This document shows positions 1 through 6,880 of a stretch of 21,344 bases of DNA, piece by piece. Each line of letters starts with the position of its first letter. The stretch's first letter is position 1. A program made the translations under genes and the position numbers. Under the pieces are notes generated by a model, which searched no databases, was not told the origin of the DNA, and saw nothing but the letters and a program-made list of their open reading frames with translations. This stretch comes from Methylococcaceae bacterium UBA4132. Lineage in GTDB: Bacteria; Pseudomonadota; Gammaproteobacteria; Methylococcales; Methylomonadaceae. Where the stretch lies: assembly GCA_002380945.1 (NCBI GenBank), contig DFWO01000139.1:1-21344 (forward strand), given 5' to 3'.

Positions 1-153
1 CAAATTATTGGAGCTAGTCGTTTCCCCCCCCCCCCCCCCGCCGCCGCCTGGAATACCGCCTTTTGCGGCAAAAGAACTGCCACTAATTACGCATAGCCCC
101 ACTAATACTGCTGTAGCTAGTAACTTAGGCTGAAATTGTTTTAACGTTTTCAT
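1..153 (-). CDS. Exported Gly-rich protein, 5' end only (C-terminus beyond window)
   Basis: Reading leftwards from an ATG at 153, an open frame of 51 codons runs off the window edge. It begins MKTLKQFQPKLLATAVLVGL and continues with CVISGSSFAAKGG, a typical Sec signal peptide with likely cleavage after SSFA. A Gly-rich stretch of about eight glycines and then ETTSSNNL follow. GGAG (161-164) sits 7 bases before the ATG, which supports the start. Five of the glycine codons are encoded by a run of 16 G on the coding strand (plus-strand C 24-39). The leader has a strong promoter and a GEMM-like riboswitch candidate, so expression may depend on a cyclic dinucleotide. The mature part is not visible, so no function is assigned; a surface or secreted protein is an inference from the signal peptide. 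Confidence 0.7.
   Translation of the reverse strand, partial: MKTLKQFQPKLLATAVLVGLCVISGSSFAAKGGIPGGGGGGGGETTSSNNL
24..39. repeat. 16-base homopolymer C/G tract inside a coding region
   Basis: The plus strand shows 16 consecutive C (24-39), read as G in the minus-strand exported-protein gene, directly after three GGC codons. In the present length the frame stays open to the window edge. Adding one G or losing two would place a TAG four codons after the tract, while losing one or gaining two gives the third frame, still open over the few visible codons. Tracts of this length slip readily in bacteria, so the site could switch the gene on and off. It could also be a length error in the sequencing. 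Confidence 0.85.
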
Positions 154-198
154 GATACATCTCCAATTAATTTGAATGAAATCTTAAAAAACCTTTGT

Positions 199-217
199 AT
201 GACATTGACGATGTCAT
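199..217 (-). other. Hairpin between riboswitch candidate and start codon
   Basis: ATGACAT (199-205) and ATGTCAT (211-217) form a perfect 7-bp stem with a 5-base loop, immediately downstream of the aptamer candidate in the direction of transcription. On the minus strand a run of six T follows at 191-186, but 7 bases separate it from the stem. That makes it an imperfect intrinsic terminator and a possible expression platform. Confidence 0.4.
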
Positions 218-300
218 TCTCGGCAGTTCGACTTTCCAAATATCTTGGATTCGCAACTTTCTGTCCCTACCTCACGATAGGTTTAGCTTTGACCGCCTAA
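215..300 (-). promoter_or_regulatory. GEMM-I-like (c-di-GMP/cGAMP) riboswitch aptamer candidate
   Basis: On the minus strand the leader of the exported-protein gene holds an A-rich CAAAGCUAAACC, then a CUAUC/GGUAG stem closed by a GUGA (GNRA) tetraloop, then GGGACAGAAAG. This lines up with the GEMM-I core AGGGCAAACC, GAAA-capped stem, GGGACGCAAAGCC. A second hairpin (UCCAA/UUGGA) follows. The outer stem GGCGGU (292-297) pairs with ACUGCC (222-227), and the closing CUGCCGAG resembles the usual 3' edge. Differences from the family core are AG instead of GC in the GACGC segment and an ambiguous alignment at the ligand-selecting G/A position, so ligand choice cannot be read. The assignment comes from motif matching by eye, not a covariance search. 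Confidence 0.55.
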
Positions 301-389
301 ACGGATACGAATTAATCATAACCACCTCCAGCCAAGCTGAATTTAGTTAAAATTTGAGTGCAACCATAGAAACTATGGATACATGAAAT

Positions 390-417
390 ATATTAAATAA
401 AAATACCTTAAAGTCAA
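390..417 (-). promoter_or_regulatory. Sigma70-type promoter for the exported Gly-rich gene
   Basis: Read on the minus strand, TTGACT (417-412) is followed by a 16-base spacer and TAATAT (395-390). Both hexamers are close to consensus. Transcription would begin near 383, leaving a leader of about 230 nt with room for the riboswitch candidate. Confidence 0.6.
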
Positions 418-421
418 TGAG

Positions 422-474
422 TTAGAATGGAGCATTAAAGGGTAGAAAATGGATACTAAAAATATCCATTCTAA
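422..474. repeat. Inverted repeats with two mutually exclusive pairings
   Basis: TTAGAATGGA (422-431) is the exact reverse complement of TCCATTCTAA (465-474), 33 bases apart. The same right arm also pairs with AATGGATA (448-455) through TATCCATT (463-470) around a 7-base loop. The two pairings exclude each other. The function is unknown. Confidence 0.6.
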
Positions 475-580
475 GAAATTAGGCATTGTTAATTTTCGAT
501 AGATTTTCAATTTTTTAGCTTTATATTTCAAACAGATAAAAATAAAAATCTCTACATGCTTAACAATGCCAGAAATTACA

Positions 581-689
581 TTGGATGGTACGCTGTTTTG
601 GTATAGCGTGTAGAAAGGAGGCTTATTGTTTTCGGTTGGTAAAAAAACGTACTTTCTAATAGAGCTCAATTTCTCCTATTACCATCCAA
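581..689. repeat. 109-bp nested inverted-repeat element
   Basis: TTGGATGGTA (581-590) and TACCATCCAA (680-689) are perfect 10-bp inverted ends. Inside lie CGCT/AGCG (591-594/605-608), TAGAAAG (611-617) with CTTTCTA (652-658), and AGGAG (616-620) with CTCCT (673-677). The unit could be a small non-autonomous mobile element (MITE-like), although no flanking target duplication is evident, or a structured leader or antisense RNA. Confidence 0.5.
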
Positions 690-741
690 AATTTAAGACT
701 AAACTAAGTATATTTTCTTTATTCTTCTCAGAGGTCGTCTT

Positions 742-3700
742 ATGCACAAGCAGCAAACACTTACCATTGATGGCAACCAAGCGGCGGCTAGCATAGCGCA
801 CAAGCTTAATGAAGTTATTGCCATTTATCCGATAACGCCGTCCTCGAATATGGGCGAATGGGCGGATGAATGGTCAGCAAAAGGACAAAAAAACTTGTGG
901 GGAACGGTGCCGCAAGTGATTGAAATGCAGAGTGAAGCGGGGGTTGCGGGTGCGATTCATGGCGCGTTACAAGCGGGATCACTCGCAACCACGTTCACCG
1001 CCTCGCAAGGTTTATTATTGATGCTGCCCAATATGTACAAAATTGCGGGCGAATTATCGCCAGCGGTGTTTCATATTGCTGCACGTTCTTTGGCGTGTCA
1101 GGGCTTGTCGATTTTTGGCGATCACAGTGATGTGATGTCGGCGCGGATGACGGGCTTTGCCATGTTGTGTTCTAACTCGCCGCAAGAAGCGATGGATTTT
1201 GCCTTGATTGCTCATGCGGCAACGTTAGAAAGTCGCGTGCCGTTTATGCACTTTTTCGATGGCTTTAGAACCTCGCATGAAGTGGCAAAAATCGTTGATA
1301 TTAGTGATGATGTGATACGCGCCATGATTAATGAAGACTGGGTAACAGCGCATCGCAACCGCGCTTTAAGTTCTGATAATCCTGTCTTGCGTGGTACGGC
1401 ACAAAATCCCGATGTGTATTTTCAAGCGCGGGAAACGGTGAATGCGTTTTATAACGCGCTACCTGAGATTGTACAGAACACCATGAACCGCTTTGCGGAA
1501 CTCACAGGGAGACAGTATCAAATATGTGAATATCGTGGTGCGCCCGATGCTGAACGGGTAATTGTTATCATGGGTTCAGGTGCGGAAACCGTAACGGAAA
1601 CGTTGAACTATTTGAATGCCCACGGTGAAAAAGTCGGCGTATTGATAGTGCGTTTATACCGCCCGTTTGATGCTGCCGCGTTGTTAGCCGCACTGCCTGC
1701 CTCGGTACAAAAAATTGCCGTGTTGGATAGAACCAAAGAAGTGGGTGCGGACGGTGAACCACTTTATAAAGATGTCTTAGGTGCGATTGCGCAAGATTTT
1801 ATCAGCGGCGGTGCGAAATTTCCGACTCTGCCGAAAATAGTTGGCGGGCGTTATGGGCTATCGTCTAAAGAGTTCACCCCCGCTATGATTAAAGCGGTTT
1901 ATGATGAACTGAAAAAAGATTCGCCGAAAAATGCTTTCACCATCGGTATTCATGATGATGTCACGCACACCAGTTTGGCTTGGGATGCAAGTTTTCGGAC
2001 AGGTGCAAACAGCGACACTATTCAAGCTATGTTTTACGGTTTGGGCAGTGACGGCACAGTGGGCGCGAATAAAAACACCATTAAAATCATCGGTGAAGAC
2101 ACCGATTTACACGCGCAAGGCTATTTTGTGTATGACTCGAAAAAGTCAGGCGCGGTTACGGTGTCACATTTGCGTTTTGGCGCGAAGCCGATACAGTCTA
2201 GTTATTTAATCAGCGACAACGATGCAAATTTTATCGGCTGTCATCAAACTATATTCCTGCATCGTTACGCTATGCTGGATAACGCGGCGGATAATTCAGT
2301 ATTTTTATTGAATTCTCAAGAACCTATTGAGACAGTTTGGGATTCCTTGCCCGCGAAAATGCAAGCGCAAATTCTGGCAAAAAATATTCGTTTTTATGTG
2401 ATTGATGGTTATGCGGTTGCGGAAAAAACGGGCATGGGTAAGCGCATTAACACCATCATGCAGACTTGCTTTTTTGCCATTTCAGGCGTGTTGCCACAAG
2501 ACGAAGCCATTACCGCGATTAAACACGCGGTGGAAAAAACCTACGGCAAAAAAGGGCAGCGCATTGTTGAGCTGAATTTCCAAGCGATTGATGAAACCTT
2601 GGCGAGTTTGCATCAAGTTAGCGTGCCGAAACAGGTTAGCAGTGGCTTTGATATTGTCTCAGTGATTAAAGACACCGCGCCTGAATTTGTTAAACGGGTA
2701 ACAGGCGAGATTATTGCAGGACGCGGCGACTTATTACCCGTCAGTGCGATGCCGATAGACGGCACGTTTCCAGTCGGTACAGCGGCGTTTGAAAAACGTA
2801 ATTTAGCCTTAGAAATTCCTGTCTGGGAAACCGATTTATGCACGCAATGCGGTAAATGTGCGATGGTGTGTCCTCATGCCTCAATTCGTAGCAAAATTTA
2901 TGCAACTGAGTTGTTGAGTGACGCGCCTGAATCGTTTAAGCACATGACTATGTTAGGCAAAGATTTTCCTGCGGGTTTATCGATGACTTACCAAGTCGCT
3001 CCCGAAGACTGCACAGGCTGTACTTTATGCGTAGACATCTGTCCCATTCGGGATAAATCGAATGCTAGCCGTAAAGCTCTTAACATGAGTCCGCAACCTG
3101 CTTTAGTCGAGGCTGAACGTGAAAATTGGGAGTTCTTTTTAAACATTCCCGAATACGATAGAACGCTGATAAAAACCAATACCCTGAAAGGTGCGATGGT
3201 GTTACAGCCGCTGTTTGAATTTTCGGGCGCGTGTGTCGGTTGTGGGGAAACACCATATTTAAAACTCGCTTCGCAATTGTTTGGTGACAGAATGGTGATT
3301 GCTAACGCGACAGGCTGTTCATCGATTTATGGTGGCAACTTACCGACTACGCCTTGGACTAAAAATAGCGAAGGACGCGGGCCTGCGTGGAATAACTCGC
3401 TATTTGAAGACAATGCGGAGTTTGGTTTAGGGATTCGGGTGTCTATCGACAAACACGCTGAACAGGCGGCTGAATTATTAGTATCGTTGCGTGATTCATG
3501 CAATGGGGATTTGATTGATGCAATTTTAAATGCTGACCAGTCCAATGAAGCGGGCATCCATGAACAACGTGAACGGGTAGTTGAACTCAAACAAGCACTC
3601 AATAAATTGGACAATCCAGCGGCAAAAAATTTAGCTCAACTTGCTGATAATCTGTGCAAAAAAAGCGTGTGGATTATCGGCGGTGACGGTTGGGCGTATG

Positions 3701-4380
3701 ACATTGGCTTTGGCGGTGTTGACCACGTTCTAGCCAGCGGTCGCAATGTTAATATTCTGGTGTTAGATACCGAAGTGTATTCCAACACAGGTGGACAAAC
3801 TTCAAAATCCACACCGTTAGGCGCGGTGGCTAAATTCTCCGCAGGCGGTAAAGCGACGGCTAAAAAAGATTTAGCCTTATTGGCAATGGATTACAGCAAC
3901 GTCTATGTGGCACATGTCGCGTATGCGGGTAAAGACACGCAAACTCTGAATGCGTTTTTAGAAGCCGAAGCGCATGATGGCCCTTCGATTATTATTGCTT
4001 ACGCGCCTTGTATCGCGCACGGTGTCGATATGTCCAACAATCACCGCCAACAAAATTTAGCGGTAAAAAGTGGACATTGGCCATTATTCCGTTTCAATCC
4101 CAACAAAGCGAAATTAGGTAAAAATCCTATGCAGTTGGATTCACCAGAGCCTTCAATTCCCTACCGCGATTTTGTTAAAACAGAAACCCGTTTCAGTATG
4201 CTCTGGCAAAGCCATCCTGATGATGCCGAACGCTTTTTAGCGCAAGCCCAACAAGATGTAAAAAACCGTTACCACTATTACAAACAACTGTCAGAACTGG
4301 ACTGGAACGACACCACCAGCGTCTCGGCAATCAAAGCCCAACTTAAAACTGACAGTGCAAAGGAGCAAAACAATGGTTGA
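742..4380 (+). CDS. nifJ: Pyruvate:ferredoxin (flavodoxin) oxidoreductase
   Basis: This single-chain enzyme of 1212 residues converts pyruvate and CoA to acetyl-CoA and CO2 and passes electrons to ferredoxin or flavodoxin in the cytoplasm. The N-terminal domain carries TIDGNQAAASIAHKLNE and YPITPSS. Two ferredoxin-type 4Fe-4S sites are seen near residues 699-713 (CTQCGKCAMVCP) and 756-770 (CTGCTLCVDICP). The proximal cluster cysteines are in GACVGCGE (near 831-834), with a further conserved Cys in APCIAHG (near 1089). The thiamine-diphosphate site is in GDGWAYDIGFGG (near 981) and EVYSNTGGQTSKST. The length is normal for NifJ. GAGG (731-734) lies 7 bases before the ATG. It overlaps the next gene by 8 bases, suggesting coupled translation. 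In an aerobic methane oxidiser it would serve nitrogen fixation or low-oxygen fermentation; neither role can be chosen from this window. Confidence 0.95.
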   Translation: MHKQQTLTIDGNQAAASIAHKLNEVIAIYPITPSSNMGEWADEWSAKGQKNLWGTVPQVIEMQSEAGVAGAIHGALQAGSLATTFTASQGLLLMLPNMYKIAGELSPAVFHIAARSLACQGLSIFGDHSDVMSARMTGFAMLCSNSPQEAMDFALIAHAATLESRVPFMHFFDGFRTSHEVAKIVDISDDVIRAMINEDWVTAHRNRALSSDNPVLRGTAQNPDVYFQARETVNAFYNALPEIVQNTMNRFAELTGRQYQICEYRGAPDAERVIVIMGSGAETVTETLNYLNAHGEKVGVLIVRLYRPFDAAALLAALPASVQKIAVLDRTKEVGADGEPLYKDVLGAIAQDFISGGAKFPTLPKIVGGRYGLSSKEFTPAMIKAVYDELKKDSPKNAFTIGIHDDVTHTSLAWDASFRTGANSDTIQAMFYGLGSDGTVGANKNTIKIIGEDTDLHAQGYFVYDSKKSGAVTVSHLRFGAKPIQSSYLISDNDANFIGCHQTIFLHRYAMLDNAADNSVFLLNSQEPIETVWDSLPAKMQAQILAKNIRFYVIDGYAVAEKTGMGKRINTIMQTCFFAISGVLPQDEAITAIKHAVEKTYGKKGQRIVELNFQAIDETLASLHQVSVPKQVSSGFDIVSVIKDTAPEFVKRVTGEIIAGRGDLLPVSAMPIDGTFPVGTAAFEKRNLALEIPVWETDLCTQCGKCAMVCPHASIRSKIYATELLSDAPESFKHMTMLGKDFPAGLSMTYQVAPEDCTGCTLCVDICPIRDKSNASRKALNMSPQPALVEAERENWEFFLNIPEYDRTLIKTNTLKGAMVLQPLFEFSGACVGCGETPYLKLASQLFGDRMVIANATGCSSIYGGNLPTTPWTKNSEGRGPAWNNSLFEDNAEFGLGIRVSIDKHAEQAAELLVSLRDSCNGDLIDAILNADQSNEAGIHEQRERVVELKQALNKLDNPAAKNLAQLADNLCKKSVWIIGGDGWAYDIGFGGVDHVLASGRNVNILVLDTEVYSNTGGQTSKSTPLGAVAKFSAGGKATAKKDLALLAMDYSNVYVAHVAYAGKDTQTLNAFLEAEAHDGPSIIIAYAPCIAHGVDMSNNHRQQNLAVKSGHWPLFRFNPNKAKLGKNPMQLDSPEPSIPYRDFVKTETRFSMLWQSHPDDAERFLAQAQQDVKNRYHYYKQLSELDWNDTTSVSAIKAQLKTDSAKEQNNG

Positions 4381-5386
4381 TTTAACGACAACTTACTTAG
4401 GTTTAAAACTGGCGCATCCGCTTGTTCCTTCTGCATCACCATTTAGTAAAGATGCGGACACTGCCAAACGCTTGGAAGATGCAGGTGCGTCTGCCATTGT
4501 CATGCACTCGTTATTTGAAGAAAAAATAGAATCCGAAGCACAACAAATGGATAGATTCTTTTTTAATCAATCGATAGGCGTTGGTGAAGCCGATTCATTT
4601 CATCCTGTTCCCGATAACATTCAATCTTATCAGGAGCAGTATTTAGAAACGGTACGCAGTCTTAAATCGGCATTGAACATTCCCGTCATTGCCAGTTTAA
4701 ACGGTTCATCGTTAAGCGGTTGGATAGACTACAGTACCCATTTACAGCAAGCAGGCGCGGACGCATTAGAACTTAATATCTACCATCTTGCTGCCAACAT
4801 CAATGACAGTAGTGAAACAGTAGAAAACCGTTACATAGAAGTGTTACAAGCCTTAAAAAGTCACGTCAGCATACCGATTACCATGAAATTGTCGCCACAA
4901 TTTAGCTCCCCCATACATTTTATTAATCGTTTAGAAACGGCGGGAGTGAATGGTGTGTCTCTTTTCAATCGCTTCTATCAACCTGATATTGATTTAGAAA
5001 CCTTAGATGTGATTCCTAAGTTAGAACTGTCCAGCACTTCCGAAGCGTTATTACGCATACGCTGGATAGCCTTATTACATGGACGCGTGAATTTATCGTT
5101 AGCAGTAACAGGTGGATTTCACCAAACGCCCGATGTCATCAAAGCTTTGTTAGCTGGCGCGGATGTCGTGCATTTATGTAGCGTGTTATTGAAAGAAGGT
5201 GCGGGAAAACTCACGCAAATGCGCAACGAGTTAGAACAATGGCTGGACGAACACGAATATGATTCTATACAGCAACTCAAAGGTAGTGTCAGCCAACAAC
5301 ACGCCATAGACCCCAGTGCCTATGAACGCGCTAATTATATTCAAGTGTTAGATAGTTATAGCAGTCCGAAGAGTGTGTTGCGTTAA
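4373..5386 (+). CDS. Dihydroorotate dehydrogenase-like FMN-barrel protein
   Basis: This 337-residue TIM-barrel oxidoreductase is of the PyrD-like class commonly found beside PFOR genes. Visible are the N-terminal LGLKLAHPLVPSASPFS, the strand VIASLNGSSLSGW, MKLSP (PITMKLSPQF) and the C-terminal phosphate-binding region AVTGGFHQTPDVIKALLAGAD. The usual active-site loop around NxSxPN is replaced by LNIYHLAAN, so it is unlikely to be the pyrimidine-pathway enzyme. The ATG at 4373 is chosen because AAGGAG (4360-4365) sits 7 bases upstream; an in-frame GTG at 4355 would add six residues but has no such site. It overlaps the nifJ stop by 8 bases, so the two proteins are probably made together. Its reaction is unknown. 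Confidence 0.85.
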   Translation: MVDLTTTYLGLKLAHPLVPSASPFSKDADTAKRLEDAGASAIVMHSLFEEKIESEAQQMDRFFFNQSIGVGEADSFHPVPDNIQSYQEQYLETVRSLKSALNIPVIASLNGSSLSGWIDYSTHLQQAGADALELNIYHLAANINDSSETVENRYIEVLQALKSHVSIPITMKLSPQFSSPIHFINRLETAGVNGVSLFNRFYQPDIDLETLDVIPKLELSSTSEALLRIRWIALLHGRVNLSLAVTGGFHQTPDVIKALLAGADVVHLCSVLLKEGAGKLTQMRNELEQWLDEHEYDSIQQLKGSVSQQHAIDPSAYERANYIQVLDSYSSPKSVLR

Positions 5387-5396
5387 TCCCATTAAT

Positions 5397-5426
5397 GACT
5401 GCCAGTCCTTTAACGGACTGGCAGTC
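5397..5426. terminator. 12-bp hairpin between convergent genes
   Basis: GACTGCCAGTCC (5397-5408) and GGACTGGCAGTC (5415-5426) form a perfect stem with a TTTAAC loop, 10 bases after the nifJ operon stop and 13 bases before the stop of the minus-strand gene. There is no clear T run on either side, so termination is inferred from stem strength and position. Confidence 0.6.
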
Positions 5427-5439
5427 GTCATGCTGTCAC

Positions 5440-6273
5440 TTATTTAACCCGCTTCCAGCGTCCAAATACATAATCTAATGCTTCTTGAATATTCAAATCC
5501 CGTGTTGCACCGCCTGTTCTGACAAAAAACTTTGGCGTATTACCTTGTTCTAAAAAGACAGGTCTGGTCGAGGGTGAAATAATAAGCCGACACACTTCTT
5601 TATCGTCAATAACATGAAATAACACATGGACAAAATGACACAAATCAGCTCCAAGATTTGTTGAAATAGCGGTCATTAGTGTTTGTTCAAAGCCATCTTG
5701 ATTGGGCTTTTTTAAGGTTGAATAATCTTTTTCCAAGCCAATAATTTCACCATTATCAGCCACACCTATTAATAAAGTGCCGCCGATATGGCTATTTAAA
5801 AAACCTGCCAGTGTTTTTAAAATCACGCCTTCCAGTGTGCGATTGATACGAGATTCCACCATGTCCCAACGCAATGATGATTTGAATTCTAAATGAGGCC
5901 CTTCGCCTTGTCTGATAATGGATGGTAAGTCCTTGTCCAGTTCGATTTTTAAGTATTCTATTTGGGTGAAGCGGCTATGAATAATTTTATAGAGAACGAG
6001 AGACAGCAAGCCAATCATCGCACCGATTTCTGCATAAAACATAATCAGCGTGACGTTACCTTGGCTGATATTGCCAGTCAGTATTTCTTTAACTTGAGTA
6101 AATACATAGCCAACAGAGGAAAGCGGATCGGCGGTTTGTTCACGCGCACTGATGTAATCGTAACTGGGTGCGAGGACAAAAATACCCATCAACGCACCCG
6201 TGATTATCACGGTAATATAAAGTTTTAGTTGTTGATGCCAGATTGACATTATTAGTAAAAAAAATCGTTTCAT
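5440..6273 (-). CDS. Membrane-anchored AlbA_2 (Schlafen-like) domain protein
   Basis: The 277-residue protein has two predicted membrane helices near residues 17-35 and 75-97, then a linker, then an AlbA_2/Schlafen-type domain (about 118-265). Family marks are EGPHLEFKSSLRWD, the helix ILKTLAGFLNSHIGGTLLIGVADNG and the C-terminal KFFVRTGGATRDLN. Such domains are often annotated as ATP-binding or putative transcriptional regulators; here the membrane anchor points to a different use. The ATG at 6273 shares one base with the stop of the EAL remnant upstream (TAATG), and AAAGG lies about 9 bases before it, so it was probably the second gene of an EAL operon. No clear function can be given. Confidence 0.75.
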   Translation of the reverse strand: MKRFFLLIMSIWHQQLKLYITVIITGALMGIFVLAPSYDYISAREQTADPLSSVGYVFTQVKEILTGNISQGNVTLIMFYAEIGAMIGLLSLVLYKIIHSRFTQIEYLKIELDKDLPSIIRQGEGPHLEFKSSLRWDMVESRINRTLEGVILKTLAGFLNSHIGGTLLIGVADNGEIIGLEKDYSTLKKPNQDGFEQTLMTAISTNLGADLCHFVHVLFHVIDDKEVCRLIISPSTRPVFLEQGNTPKFFVRTGGATRDLNIQEALDYVFGRWKRVK

Positions 6274-6536
6274 TATGCTGAACCTTTAGTATCCTTCAAT
6301 AACAATTCAAACTCTGTAATGGGGATGGGCTTAGCAAATAAATAGCCTTGATAGAGTGGACAGTCATGTAATTTTAAAAACGCGCGTTGTTCTTCCGTTT
6401 CAACACCCTCAGCAATCACTTCCATGCCTAAATTGTTTGCCATGCCAATAATGGTTTGTACAATCACTGCATCGGCAGGTTTTACGTCGATGTTCACACT
6501 CTCTTGAAAAGCGTTTAAACACCGAATTTCAGTTAC
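6273..6536 (-). pseudogene. C-terminal remnant of an EAL-domain (c-di-GMP phosphodiesterase) gene
   Basis: The frame encodes only the last 70-odd residues of an EAL domain: DAVIVQTIIGMANNLGMEV, then IAEGVETEEQRAFL, then QGYLFAKPIPITEFE. A full EAL domain is about 240 residues and the catalytic EAL motif and metal ligands are all upstream of this piece, so no activity is expected. The first possible start (GTG, 6497) has no ribosome site, and the frame is closed upstream by TAG (6537-6539). Nothing EAL-like is seen beyond that, so the 5' part was deleted rather than frameshifted. The stop overlaps the start of the AlbA_2 gene. The fragment may persist because it provides translational coupling to that gene. 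Confidence 0.75.
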
Positions 6537-6599
6537 CTAATGACACATCAATCTATCCATTTTCGGTCACCCAGTGCTGTGTTCGTTAATATCATGAAA

Positions 6600-6632
6600 C
6601 TGTCGCATAATCGTCATAAAAACGTCATCAAA
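6600..6632 (+). promoter_or_regulatory. Pho box (PhoB site) with three 11-bp units
   Basis: Three direct repeats of seven bases, CTGTCGC, TCGTCAT and ACGTCAT, are separated by ATAA and AAAA. This is the 7+4 spacing of PhoB sites (consensus CTGTCAT). The orientation matches the plus-strand small gene downstream, and TTTAAT elements at 6634-6639 and 6641-6646 can serve as the -10. No -35 is present, as expected where PhoB replaces it. Confidence 0.65.
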
Positions 6633-6691
6633 ATTTAATGTTTAATCATCACAATAGTCCCATCAAACATTTATTGATGGGGGTCAATATC

Positions 6692-6829
6692 ATGCGCAAA
6701 TTTTTATTAAAAAATAACGGAACCTATCTACAAAATATGATGCTAACATCAGCAGAGATTATCCTTTTTAGCTTGTTGGTAACGTGGATGATTGAGCTAT
6801 TAGCAAATGAAGTGTTATTACGGTATTAA
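6692..6829 (+). CDS. Small membrane protein of 45 residues, probably Pho-regulated
   Basis: From the ATG at 6692 the product starts MRKFLLKNNGTYLQNMM, has one hydrophobic helix (AEIILFSLLVTWMIELLA, about residues 19-36) and ends NEVLLRY. GGGGG (6679-6683) lies 8 bases before this ATG. A longer version from near 6638 would start inside the promoter and is rejected. The Pho box at 6600-6632 points at it and there is no further plus-strand gene before the palindrome at 6837, so it is probably transcribed alone. It resembles no family I can name. Small size lowers certainty, but the regulatory site, ribosome site and membrane helix agree. Confidence 0.55.
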   Translation: MRKFLLKNNGTYLQNMMLTSAEIILFSLLVTWMIELLANEVLLRY

Positions 6830-6836
6830 TCCATTA

Positions 6837-6869
6837 CTGTAGAGACGTTGCAATGTAACGTCTCTACAG
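6837..6869. repeat. 13-bp palindromic repeat, probable two-way terminator
   Basis: CTGTAGAGACGTT (6837-6849) and AACGTCTCTACAG (6857-6869) form a perfect 13-bp stem with loop GCAATGT, 7 bases after the small membrane gene and 11 bases before the stop of the MxaJ-like gene. The core GTAGAGACGTTGCA resembles a palindromic repeat I remember as frequent in some bacterial genomes, cyanobacteria among them; this is recall, not a search. Confidence 0.7.
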
Positions 6870-6880
6870 AAAGATGCCTG

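Larger units (their letters stand above)
298..741. other. Gene-free intergenic region with several inverted repeats
   Basis: No convincing gene was found between the riboswitch candidate and nifJ. The only sizeable open frame (373-669, minus) lacks a recognisable domain and overlaps the promoter and repeats, so it is treated as chance. Besides the promoter at 390-417, the region holds a short hairpin CCATAG-AAA-CTATGG (364-378), two competing hairpins at 422-474, and a nested inverted-repeat structure at 581-689. The stretch 475-580 is AT-rich and shows nothing else. For nifJ only a TATATT (709-714) can be offered as a -10 element; no matching -35 is visible. Confidence 0.6.

Noticed and set aside
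186..217. Standard intrinsic terminator after the riboswitch candidate
   Set aside because: The 7-bp stem is 7 bases away from the T run, so it does not fit the usual terminator; kept only as a hairpin of unknown role.
373..669. Minus-strand open frame of 98 codons
   Set aside because: It covers the promoter at 390-417 and the inverted repeats, has no recognisable domain and is very rich in AT-driven residues; treated as chance.
581..689. Insertion sequence or MITE call
   Set aside because: There is no transposase and no clear target-site duplication at the edges, so only an inverted-repeat element is reported.
1931..2209. Plus-strand open frame of 92 codons inside nifJ
   Set aside because: Alternative frame of a conserved enzyme gene with no domain or ribosome site.
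5962..6228. Plus-strand open frame of 88 codons opposite the AlbA_2 gene
   Set aside because: Antisense shadow of the membrane region of a gene with recognisable domain.
6273..6497. Functional small EAL protein
   Set aside because: The catalytic EAL motif and all metal ligands are missing and the first start codon has no ribosome site.
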